The notes below the pieces were generated by a model. It saw only the letters and a list, made by a program, of their open reading frames with translations, made no database searches and was not told the origin of the DNA. From positions 2,365,001-2,429,000 of the forward strand of contig NZ_CP043633.1 in assembly GCF_012974865.1 (NCBI RefSeq): a stretch of DNA of 64,000 bases, read 5' to 3'. How positions within the stretch are numbered: position 1 is the first letter of the stretch; each line of letters starts with the position of its first letter. Shown here piece after piece: positions 56,700 to 64,000 of the stretch. Source of the DNA: Nonlabens sp. Ci31 (GTDB lineage Bacteria; Bacteroidota; Bacteroidia; Flavobacteriales; Flavobacteriaceae). A program made the position numbers and the translations under genes.

Positions 56700-56768
56700 T
56701 TGCAGTAATGCGTTAACAGTCGAAGCTTCGGTCAACATTGGGAAGTGAGTTTTTAGCTTTGCTAAAAA
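56700..56768. other. Gene end to tandem array junction
   Basis: Short non-coding lead-in containing TTTAGC-TTTGCTAAAAACTG, a weak inverted repeat directly before the array. Confidence 0.4.
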
Positions 56769-57127
56769 CTGAAAACTCCGTCTGAAAACTCCGTCTGAAA
56801 ACTCCGTCTGAAAACTCCGTCTGAAAACTCCGTCTGAAAACTCCGTCTGAAAACTCCGTCTGAAAACTCCGTCTGAAAACTCCGTCTGAAAACTCCGTCT
56901 GAAAACTCCGTCTGAAAACTCCGTCTGAAAACTCCGTCTGAAAACTCCGTCTGAAAACTCCGTCTGAAAACTCCGTCTGAAAACTCCGTCTGAAAACTCC
57001 GTCTGAAAACTCCGTCTGAAAACTCCGTCTGAAAACTCCGTCTGAAAACTCCGTCTGAAAACTCCGTCTGAAAACTCCGTCTGAAAACTCCGTCTGAAAA
57101 CTCCGTCTGAAAACTCCGTCTGAAAAC
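56769..57127. repeat. 13-bp perfect tandem repeat, 27.6 copies
   Basis: Unit CTGAAAACTCCGT repeats without a visible substitution over 359 bp. It lies between the convergent 3' ends of the glycosylphosphotransferase gene and lnt, starting 8 bp past the lnt stop. On the minus strand the array has no stop codon in any frame (cycle TEFSDGVFRRSFQ) but also no start codon. The last codons of lnt resemble the unit (CTTTTCAGCGTTTTTAGACG against GTTTTCAGACGGAGTTTTCAGACG), so the array may have grown from the gene's end. Confidence 0.97.
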
Positions 57128-57134
57128 GCTCTAC

Positions 57135-58799
57135 TTATTTCCGCTTTATTTTCCCACGTCTAAAAACGCTGAAAAGCAATACAAACAATCCCATAAGACT
57201 AGCTATTCTTGCAATATAGTCCCCATGTGTGGTGTAAAAAGTGACTTTAGTTTTAGGATATACAATTCCTTTAATAACTCCTTCTGTACCGTATTCTAAG
57301 GATTCTAAGATGTTCCCACGCTCATCTATGACAGCACTTATTCCAGTATTGGCACTTCGCGCAATCCATCTCCTGTTTTCTATAGCTCGCAGTCTGGCAA
57401 GGCTTAAATGTTGTTGATGACCCTGGGTATTTCCCCACCAGGCATCATTAGTAATAATAGCCAGAAATTGCGCTCCATTTTTAACATAATCGGTGACATA
57501 TTCTCCGTAAACTGATTCATAGCAAATGATAGGTGCTACTTTAATACCGTTTTTAATTTGAAAAACAGAACGTTCTTTTTGAGTCGTTTTAGTAGCTACC
57601 GTGCCGCCTAAATCCAGCATCGCATCTCCTAAAATAGGCTGTAGGATATTTTTATAAGGAAAATTCTCAACCCCTACTACCAATTTAGACTTGTGATAAA
57701 CTTGTAAAGAGTCAGTAGCAGCTAAAAACATAGCGCTATTATAATCATTGTAAAGAGTTCTACCGTCGCGAGCTACATTAGTTTGCGTGGTAATTCTAGT
57801 GGTGTCTGTAAAGATTTCTGCAATGGAAATACCTCCTAAATAATACATATTTGGATACTCGTACAACGCTGCTCTAATTTGATTCACAGAGCGATCGTAT
57901 TCTAATTTGTCTAGTTGAGACAGTCGTACATTATCTGCAAGAACTGTTTCTGGTGTAATCATAAGATCTGTGAATGCATCCATTTCAGGTTGCGCCAAGT
58001 TCATGATCACCTTTACCACACTGTCGTTTGTGGTGTAATATTTCTGGCTATAAGGATCTATATTGGGCTGTACGATAACCACATTTGTTCCACCGCCTTT
58101 TTGAAAGGATAAAATATCAAAAACTAATATTTGGGAAATAACAATGGGTATGATGATCAAACCTAGAAGTACAGAAAATCGTTTGATAATGAATTTGCGC
58201 TTTGAAATAAGTCCGCTTTTTATTTTTTTAAATAAAAGTTTATCCTGAAGTTTCTCAGGACGAAAGGCTAACACACTTAAAAAGGCAAATATATTTACCA
58301 GCCATATCCATAAAGAACCACCAAAGGTCCCTGTGTATTCATACCACTGAATCCAAGAAGTCATCTCGCTGAATCCATTCCCCAAATTGAGCCACGGCCA
58401 AGAAAAATCCCATTCCAAATGCATGCGCTCAAAGCTGATCCACAAACAAGCGAGAAATGTCAAAGCGGCTCCTTGTGTAGCTCTACGAGCCAGTAAATGA
58501 TACCCTAAAAACACCAAGCTCATCAATGCAGCATTTGCTAAAACAGCAAACCACATTCCAAAAGGGGTTGAAAAATACAACCAGTAAGTAGTGGCTATAT
58601 TCCATATAAAAAAAGTGAGATAGGAGTGAAGGAATACTTTTCCTGCTTTGCGTTTTGTGGAAGAACTTCTGATGCGTTTTTCAGAAAGAAGTAGCGGTAC
58701 AAAAGCTATAAGTAATAGACCAGCAAAGCCGTAAGTAGGCCAGCCCAGCCACAATAGAATTCCTGATAATAAGGCTAGTAAAATACTGGTGAATTTCAT
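57135..58799 (-). CDS. lnt: Apolipoprotein N-acyltransferase
   Basis: A 554-residue protein with several N-terminal membrane helices and a nitrilase-like periplasmic domain. The catalytic triad is visible: Glu in ITPETVLADN, Lys in YHKSKLVVGVENFPY, Cys in APIICYESVYGEYV. It adds the third acyl chain to lipoproteins, in keeping with the many lipoproteins in this window. The C-terminal membrane helix is followed by a basic tail, and the stop codon lies 8 bp from the 13-bp tandem array. Confidence 0.94.
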   Translation of the reverse strand: MKFTSILLALLSGILLWLGWPTYGFAGLLLIAFVPLLLSEKRIRSSSTKRKAGKVFLHSYLTFFIWNIATTYWLYFSTPFGMWFAVLANAALMSLVFLGYHLLARRATQGAALTFLACLWISFERMHLEWDFSWPWLNLGNGFSEMTSWIQWYEYTGTFGGSLWIWLVNIFAFLSVLAFRPEKLQDKLLFKKIKSGLISKRKFIIKRFSVLLGLIIIPIVISQILVFDILSFQKGGGTNVVIVQPNIDPYSQKYYTTNDSVVKVIMNLAQPEMDAFTDLMITPETVLADNVRLSQLDKLEYDRSVNQIRAALYEYPNMYYLGGISIAEIFTDTTRITTQTNVARDGRTLYNDYNSAMFLAATDSLQVYHKSKLVVGVENFPYKNILQPILGDAMLDLGGTVATKTTQKERSVFQIKNGIKVAPIICYESVYGEYVTDYVKNGAQFLAIITNDAWWGNTQGHQQHLSLARLRAIENRRWIARSANTGISAVIDERGNILESLEYGTEGVIKGIVYPKTKVTFYTTHGDYIARIASLMGLFVLLFSVFRRGKIKRK

Positions 58800-58874
58800 G
58801 TAGAAGTAATGAAGTGCTAATTTAAGTTCTTTGGAATCAATTACGAATTCTGAGTTCGGAATTCTGAATTCATT

Positions 58875-59945
58875 TTACCTATTAAAAACAGAAAGATCAA
58901 TGTTAACAGAGAATACATTAGAATACAAGGCCTCGCTAGAGTCTCCTATATCTGTAAGTGCATAATCTACGGAAATGCCCTTGTATTTAAAGCCTATACC
59001 TATATTAGGTTGGAAGGTGGTGCTGTCATTACCATCCAGTTGCTGGATGTTTTGAAAATTACCGACTCCTGCACGAACAAATACCAGGTCGGTAAAACCA
59101 TATTCCAATCCTAAAGCAGGAGTAGCGCTTACTGCACTGCTTGAAATAATGTCATTGGTCTGTATAAAACGCATGTTGAGATCCACCTCTGCGGTGAGTT
59201 TATGATCGTAGTGAAAGGTAAAAGTTCTTGCGAGTCCTAATTGAAGTTTAGGTAACGTAATCTCTGTTGTTTCTGGTAATTCCTGATTTTGATTTTCAAC
59301 GGCACCGCTTATTTCGGCAAATTTCTCTTCGTTTATAGTCCAGGTGTTGTAAGTAGTGGTGATATCACGAGCCATCAATCCCACTTGCCAGTCGCCACGT
59401 TTAAATTGCAAGCCTACATCAAACCCAAAACCCCAAGAGTTAGCAAACTCGCCTATGACTCTGCGTATGACTTTGGCATTGACACCATAGGAGAAACCGT
59501 CTAGTTTTGCTTCACGTGCATAGGAGAAGGTAAAAGCCCAGTCTGCAGTGGAAAAAGTAGAAATACGATCGTAATTGATGTTTCCTTGATCGTCTATTAA
59601 TTGAGTGGTATTTAAGATGTCATCTACAGAAAAACGGATCACGGAGAAACCAAAAGCACTGACATCATCTATAGGCATAGCAAAGGCACCATAATTGTAT
59701 TGAGCAATATTTGCAAAGTAACTCGAGTGCATCAAAGAAACTTCTTGTTCTTCCATTTTCATTAATCCGGCCGGATTCCAGTATACGGAGTTGACATTAT
59801 TACTGCTTGCCACTACCGCATTGCTCATTCCCAAAGCCGCTGCATCGACTCCTATGTTTAGGAATTCGTTAGAGTATGCTCTAGAGGTTTGCGCTTTCGC
59901 GAAAGCGGAACAAACAACAATCAATAAATAAAAGTAATTTTTCAA
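58875..59945 (-). CDS. PorV/PorQ-family outer-membrane beta-barrel protein
   Basis: A 356-residue protein with a signal peptide ending AFAKAQ near residue 19 and the family opening SNEFLNIGVDAAALGMSNAVVASSNNVNSVYWNPAGLM. FadL-like barrel strands follow, ending in an aromatic-poor terminal strand (VFSVNIDLSVFNR). PorV proteins shuttle T9SS cargo at the outer membrane; whether this is PorV, PorQ or another paralogue is not settled. Its signal peptide is partly encoded by an exact copy of the dispersed palindrome. Confidence 0.85.
   Translation of the reverse strand: MKNYFYLLIVVCSAFAKAQTSRAYSNEFLNIGVDAAALGMSNAVVASSNNVNSVYWNPAGLMKMEEQEVSLMHSSYFANIAQYNYGAFAMPIDDVSAFGFSVIRFSVDDILNTTQLIDDQGNINYDRISTFSTADWAFTFSYAREAKLDGFSYGVNAKVIRRVIGEFANSWGFGFDVGLQFKRGDWQVGLMARDITTTYNTWTINEEKFAEISGAVENQNQELPETTEITLPKLQLGLARTFTFHYDHKLTAEVDLNMRFIQTNDIISSSAVSATPALGLEYGFTDLVFVRAGVGNFQNIQQLDGNDSTTFQPNIGIGFKYKGISVDYALTDIGDSSEALYSNVFSVNIDLSVFNR
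59893..59906. repeat. GCTTTCGCGAAAGC palindrome, exact, inside signal-peptide codons
   Basis: Encodes AFAKA next to the predicted signal peptidase site of the PorV-like protein. Confidence 0.9.
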
Positions 59946-60062
59946 GCAGGATTTTTAATAAGTAGCAAATATCTTAGTTTCTGAGTTAATAACTATGAAA
60001 ATCTATTGATATTGCCTAAAAAGATAGCAAAACACATCACTAAAAAACTGCATATTTGTAAG

Positions 60063-60824
60063 ATGAAGAATTGGATACCTAATATCATCACTTTACTGAA
60101 TCTACTTTGTGGATGTATTGCAGCTATTTATGCGTTTAACGACCAGCTTGTTCTCGCAGGTGTTTTTGTAGCCGCGGGAATATTTTTTGACTTTTTTGAC
60201 GGTCTTGCTGCCAGATTTTTACATGTTTCTAGTGAGCTGGGAACCCAACTCGACTCCCTGGCAGATATGGTCACTAGCGGTCTCGTGCCAGGAATTGTGA
60301 TGTACCAACTCTTGAGCGATGCGATCGGTTTTAATTTGATAGATCAAGAACAAAGCTTCACATCAGGATCTCAAGATTATTGGATCAGTCATCCCTATCT
60401 GCCTATCCTAGGTTTCCTTATCACCTTAGGAAGTTGCTACCGACTGGCAAAATTCAATATAGACAACAGACAGACCGATTCTTTTATAGGAGTGCCTACT
60501 CCAGCAAATGCCATTCTGATCATCTCCTTAGGCCTTATAGCTCAAGACACCGACTTAAGCTGGTTGTATTACGGATTGACTAATCCCTATATTCTTATAG
60601 CAATAACCTTATTCAGCGTTTACATTCTCAATGCAGAACTACCTTTATTTGCTTTAAAGTTTAAAAGCTTTGGGTGGAAAGGAAATGAGATGCGCTGGGT
60701 TTTTATAGCGATTTGTATCGCACTGATGATCACTTTACAAATTTATGCTGTGCCTTGTATCATTATTATTTATATATTGATGAGTGTGGTGAATAATTTA
60801 AGAGCTGAAAGGAATAGTGTTTAA
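60063..60824 (+). CDS. pssA: CDP-diacylglycerol-serine O-phosphatidyltransferase
   Basis: A protein of 253 residues from ATG 60063 (MKNWIPNIITLLNLLCGC). The CDP-alcohol phosphotransferase motif is complete (FDGLAARFLHVSSELGTQLDSLAD near 43), with about seven membrane helices. It makes phosphatidylserine, precursor of phosphatidylethanolamine. The frame start at 60006 adds a non-conserved leader and is rejected. The Rhs fragment begins at its stop codon, so an accessory element joined the chromosome exactly at this gene's end. Confidence 0.93.
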   Translation: MKNWIPNIITLLNLLCGCIAAIYAFNDQLVLAGVFVAAGIFFDFFDGLAARFLHVSSELGTQLDSLADMVTSGLVPGIVMYQLLSDAIGFNLIDQEQSFTSGSQDYWISHPYLPILGFLITLGSCYRLAKFNIDNRQTDSFIGVPTPANAILIISLGLIAQDTDLSWLYYGLTNPYILIAITLFSVYILNAELPLFALKFKSFGWKGNEMRWVFIAICIALMITLQIYAVPCIIIIYILMSVVNNLRAERNSV

Positions 60825-61908
60825 CTATGTATATCCATATAAAGACCACTTAGGAAACGTTAGACTCTCCTATAAAAACACCAGCAATACTGGCGTTAAC
60901 CTACAAATACAGGAAGAGAATAATTATTATCCTTTTGGACTTAAACACAAAGGGTATAATAACGTGATTACTGGACGTGACCATAAATACGGCTTTGGTG
61001 GTAAAGAAGAACAAGATGAACTTGGATTAGACTGGATAGATATTACTGCTCGTAATTACGATCCTGCTCTTGGACGTTGGATGAACATTGATCCACATGC
61101 AGAGAGCTATCATAGTTTTTCTCCTTTTAACTATACGGCAAATAATCCAGTAGTTTTTACAGATCCAGACGGTAAAGATATCAGGATCGGTATAAGTGAA
61201 GGCAATGCGGCTTATTATAAAGATGGAAAGTTATATACTGATAATACATAGGAGACAGAATATACTTCTGGTGAAGGTTTTGATGATGATGGTAATATGA
61301 CTGGATTTCTAGAAACAGCATTTAATGCGCTAAAGTCTATTCAAGATTCGAATATTACAGTTAAAGGAAAGGAAATAATATCAATTCTTCAAGAGAGTTC
61401 TATGCAAGAAGGTGGAATGACAACCAATATACGTAAAGGGTCTAGATCAAAAATAACTGATCCAGTAAAAATGGGTAAAGGTATGGCTCAAGTTATTACT
61501 ATTGGGAAGGATGTATTTGATGAGTTAATGACTGATGACCCATATAAAGAGAGACAAAGATCAAATGTCAATCTTGCTCTGTCTCACGAAGTAGGTCATG
61601 GAGTAATGAACGCACTAAATATTAAATCTCCATTATCTCCCGGTAAAATAGGCAGGAGAGTTGTCGATGGATCTGAATTTTTCGCCTCATACATAGAAAA
61701 TAGATATCGCCATGCGAATAATATATCACTTAGCACTCACTACGGTTTCTATCCAAATGCTCCTCATGAATATGGACAACCAACACCAGCAATTAGGCTA
61801 CTAAATTCATCTTATTATCCTACAAAAGGTAGTAGTAGAGAAACGAGGTCAATAAAGAGTGTTGATAATGGTACAATTTCCTACTTTCAATTTAATTTTA
61901 GACAATAA
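60817..61908 (+). pseudogene. Orphan Rhs C-terminal tip with HEVGH metallopeptidase toxin domain, stop-interrupted
   Basis: Recognisable Rhs core begins at about 60826 (YPYKDHLGNVRLSYK, YYPFGLKHKGYN, then ARNYDPALGRWMNIDPHAESYHSFSPFNYTANNPVVFTDPDGKD), the conserved sequence that precedes variable toxin tips. An in-frame TAG at 61249-61251 interrupts it; the same frame then runs on, with ATG at 61297, to 61908. The tip carries LALSHEVGHGVMNAL, a zinc HExxH motif resembling the M91-type effector peptidases. Nothing of the long Rhs N-terminus or a secretion domain is present, so this is a displaced cassette. The 203-residue second part could still be made alone. Confidence 0.82.
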
Positions 61909-62483
61909 TGAGGTGTAAAATTCGCTATTTTATTGCACCACTCTTATTTTTATGTAGTTGCAATTCACTAAAAGAAAATGATTTAGTTAAAAAAAATGTA
62001 TTAGAATATATTTTTGAATCTCAGCTGTTTCAAAATGATAGATTAGGAGATTTATATAGTAATCGGTATCAAAATCCAGAAAACAATAAATATAAACCTA
62101 CATCTGCATTTTATTTAAAGTTATTATATGATTATCGTAAATCACTAAAATTAGAATGTTTAAATAATAATGATCTAAAAGAAAACGAAATTATATTTAT
62201 TGATATTGAAGACTATGACGACCCACAAGTTGTTTACTTGTTCACAAAAGATTCTTTATCAAACTCATCGGTTATTTATAAATGTAAAAACGGAAATTGT
62301 GAAGAAACGGAGGTTTTGCATAATAAAATATCAGAAATTCTTACTTCGATAAAAAATCATTCTTTCAAGCCAGAAATTTTGAGAAATGATTTTAATTTCA
62401 AAAGCGATCATGAGGTTATAGTATTAACGCGTATATCTATAAAAGATATGGAGATTAATGATTTTGATTTTATCATTTTATAA
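61908..62483 (+). CDS. Putative immunity lipoprotein for the Rhs tip
   Basis: A 191-residue protein with a lipoprotein signal (LLFLCSCNS, Cys near residue 18-20). The rest is low-GC and matches no family I recognise. Its ATG overlaps the toxin stop codon (TAATG), the usual toxin-immunity spacing. A membrane-anchored immunity protein would imply that the peptidase toxin acts in the periplasm. The immunity role is inference from position. Confidence 0.6.
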   Translation: MRCKIRYFIAPLLFLCSCNSLKENDLVKKNVLEYIFESQLFQNDRLGDLYSNRYQNPENNKYKPTSAFYLKLLYDYRKSLKLECLNNNDLKENEIIFIDIEDYDDPQVVYLFTKDSLSNSSVIYKCKNGNCEETEVLHNKISEILTSIKNHSFKPEILRNDFNFKSDHEVIVLTRISIKDMEINDFDFIIL

Positions 62484-62490
62484 ATCTCCA

Positions 62491-62544
62491 GCTGGCGCGA
62501 GCGTAATTAGCCAGAACGGCTAGCGCGAGCATCTTGCTCGTGCC
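62491..62544. repeat. REP-like palindromes next to the RAYT gene
   Basis: GGCGCGAGCG near 62494 is a degenerate copy. At 62526-62540 CGAGCA-TCT-TGCTCG is a perfect hairpin in the context AGCGCGAGCATCTTGCTCGTGCC. GC-rich against an AT-rich background. RAYT transposases act on such repeats. Confidence 0.7.
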
Positions 62545-62593
62545 CTCAAAGAAAAGTAAACTGATTTTTATCTATTTTTACTAAAAAGAGTTA

Positions 62594-63120
62594 ATGAGCC
62601 GAAAGTATAAATTTGCAGATAAATTTGGTGCATACTTTATAAGCTTTGCTACTGTGAACTGGATAGATGTATTTACTAGAGACGCTTACTTTTGGTGTAT
62701 GGAGAATCGTTAGATTTTTGCAGAAAAAATAAAGGCATGGAGCTTTATGGTTATTGTATCATGCCAAGCCACGTTCATTTAATTTTTCGGTCAGCATTAA
62801 ACGATCCATCAGGATTAATAAGAGATTTTAAAGGGTTTACTTCAAAGAAAATAGTTAAAATCATTGATGATAATCCACACGAAAGCCGAAAAGAATGGAT
62901 GCTCTGGATGTTTGAACGTGCTGGCAAAAAAAATAGCAATGTTGCCAATAAACAGTTTTGGCAGCAGAATAATAAACCAATAGAGATTTGGTCATTAAAC
63001 GTATTTGAGCAGAAACTAAAATACATACACAACAATCCTGTTGTATCAGGCTTTGTGACCAATCCAATAGATTGGAAATTTAGCAGTGCAAGTTACTGCC
63101 GCAACAGCAACGACTGGTAA
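62594..63120 (+). pseudogene. RAYT (REP-associated Y1 transposase), frameshifted
   Basis: Frame 1 begins MSRKYKFADKFGAYFISFATVNWIDVFTRDAYF and hits a stop at about 62713. A shifted frame continues ESLDFCRKNKGMELYGYCIMPSHVHLIFRS..., which holds the HUH-like His pair (HVH). The tail FEQKLKYIHNNPVVSGFV...WKFSSASYC is typical. One missing T in the T4 run at about 62689-62692 explains the break. The nucleophile Tyr would be in the YIHNNPV segment. Confidence 0.85.
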
Positions 63121-63121
63121 A

Positions 63122-63235
63122 ATGCTAGAGAACGTTCCAGCTGCTTTAAAATGGGGTGCAGGTTTAATTGGTTCTGGATCTGTTATTGTATCTCAATACG
63201 TGCAAAATAGAGAGAATAAAAAACAAGGAAAATAA
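63122..63235 (+). CDS. Short ORF, possible fragment of a membrane peptide
   Basis: A 37-codon frame, MLENVPAALKWGAGLIGSGSVIVSQYVQNRENKKQGK, with a hydrophobic middle. The same frame is open upstream inside the RAYT 3' end (VTAATATTG), so it may be the tail of a lost gene into which the RAYT inserted. No family recognised. Confidence 0.4.
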   Translation: MLENVPAALKWGAGLIGSGSVIVSQYVQNRENKKQGK

Positions 63236-63249
63236 TCAAATGAATATTT

Positions 63250-63734
63250 ATGAATTTAAACAAGATTAAAAAGTACTTAATTAATAGATTTTTATCAAAA
63301 AAAAAACTCCGAATGAATACATCCAACAATTCCTTAATCAAGCTTCAAACACACCTATACAATTAGAATTATATTATAACAAAGAGCCTTTGTTACTTTT
63401 GCAGTCACTTAAATATTCGAATCTGTGGTATGGATGGTGTGATGTGCCACAAGCGGAGTTTCCAGATGGAATAGTATTATCTTATTACTTAAAAAAAGAG
63501 ATGATTAATTTTGAGGAATACTATGCATCTAGCGAAGAGCTATCGGTAAAATTAGGATTGAGAAAATTTGAAGATGTAGAGAATGGAATGATAAATTTTG
63601 TCCTTTTTTTAAAACAAGAAACCTCATTTAATGAATTGATTAACTGTATGCAGAGAATAATTTTTGGACATCGGTCTTTTTCAATTTCTAATCCAAAAAT
63701 CACTTATATATTAAGAGAATTGAATCCAATATAA
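63250..63734 (+). pseudogene. Unknown protein split at an A10 run (possible immunity protein)
   Basis: A first frame starts at ATG 63250 (MNLNKIKKYLINRFLSKKK). At the run of ten A (63297-63306) the frame must shift by -1 to continue as TPNEYIQQFLNQASNTPIQLELYYNKEPLLLLQSLKYSNLWYGW... to the stop at 63734. The joined protein would have about 160 residues. The acidic, Trp/Tyr-rich style recalls immunity proteins of polymorphic toxins, but no family is certain. It is either a frameshifted gene, a phase-variable tract or a sequencing undercall. Confidence 0.55.
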
Positions 63735-63876
63735 CCGTAATCCAAGTCGCGCGCTTTCGCACTAACGGAGCTCTGCTACCAACGAGTCTCTTTTAAAATA
63801 GACGGTCCTTTATAAGGGATGTGATTCAATTAGAGATAGTTATGAAAAGGACTATTTAAAGAGTATTTGAATTTAT
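63735..63876. other. Intergenic end of the accessory island
   Basis: Contains CGCGCTTTCGC at 63750-63760, half of the dispersed palindrome without its second arm. No gene seen. Confidence 0.4.
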
Positions 63877-63906
63877 AAAAGGAAAGTCTAGATAGGCTTT
63901 CCTTTT
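63877..63906 (-). terminator. Intrinsic terminator
   Basis: AAAAGGAAAG pairs with CTTTCCTTTT around a 10-nt loop. It overlaps the stop codon of the minus-strand gene at the window's right edge. Confidence 0.78.
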
Positions 63907-64000
63907 ACTGTTTTTGATCAATAACAGTAATAATCTCATCAAAATTAATTTGATACATTTCTTTAGCTAAAAGTAAAGCTTGTTTAGTACTGGTCTTATT
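63905..64000 (-). CDS. C-terminal end of a gene cut by the window edge
   Basis: The minus strand is open from the window edge to a TAA at 63907-63905 and ends ...AKEMYQINFDEIITVIDQKQ. It is 31 codons of a helical, charged C-terminus with no recognisable family. The terminator directly behind supports a real gene end. Confidence 0.6.
   Translation of the reverse strand, partial: NKTSTKQALLLAKEMYQINFDEIITVIDQKQ

Noticed and set aside
56769..57127. CRISPR array or coding repeat
   Set aside because: The repeat is 13 bp with no spacers. It has no start codon on the open strand and stops on the other.

Overview
The window is a chromosomal stretch from a member of the Flavobacteriaceae (Bacteroidota), probably marine and close to Nonlabens or Dokdonia. 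The evidence is low GC, TAnnTTTG-type -7 boxes, a type IX secretion (T9SS) C-terminal sorting domain, a PorV/PorQ-family protein, a BlaI/M56 pair, monomeric isocitrate dehydrogenase, BshB1 (bacillithiol), and a fused CzcA-TolC efflux protein. The genus is inference.

Layout. 0-6.5 kb (minus strand): a sulfide/persulfide cluster with a persulfide dioxygenase-rhodanese (split by a 1-nt frameshift), a TauE/SafE exporter, a second rhodanese, a DUF202 protein, a c-type cytochrome and a Crp/Fnr regulator. 6.9-13.6 kb (plus): a heavy-metal efflux operon. 13.7-15.7 kb: an M57 metalloprotease and a tRNA-His followed by four 115-bp tandem units that each carry the tRNA 3' end and a terminator. 15.7-20.2 kb: bshB1, a transsulfuration enzyme and hutI-hutG. 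20.5-25.5 kb: a di-haem peroxidase/PhoX-like pair, an MBL-fold lipoprotein and a small membrane protein. 25.6-27.0 kb: an IS3-family element. 27-31 kb: icd, rplS, a cargo-less T9SS protein and trmD. 31.4-41.4 kb: an HTH/membrane pair, an operator-controlled lipoprotein, BlaI/BlaR-like genes, a metal receptor, LemA/TPM genes and ettA. 41.6-48 kb: MtfA-like peptidase, Bax inhibitor-1, an ECF sigma module, DUF4230, GSCFA and FNT genes. 48-60.8 kb: alaS, an M23 peptidase, a MerR regulator, polysaccharide genes, a 27-copy 13-bp tandem array, lnt, a PorV/PorQ-family gene and pssA. 60.8-64 kb: a decayed accessory island holding an Rhs C-terminal toxin tip, a putative immunity lipoprotein, REP-like palindromes, a broken RAYT transposase and further fragments.

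Main new observations. (1) Four copies of GTAAC-N4-GTTAC lie in the sulfur/metal region, each centred 29.5-30.5 bp from a TAnnTTTA -7 box. They are probably sites of the Crp/Fnr activator encoded there, and they tie sulfur oxidation to metal efflux. (2) The array behind tRNA-His has the architecture of the E. coli tyrT rtT repeats. (3) A 14-bp palindrome GCTTTCGCGAAAGC occurs 14 times (8 exact), mostly inside genes and in all three reading frames. (4) A pair of perfect palindromes 20 bp apart overlaps a canonical Bacteroidota promoter at 32.2 kb.

Caution: four broken genes each lack one base in a homopolymer run, so some may be sequencing undercalls and not real decay.
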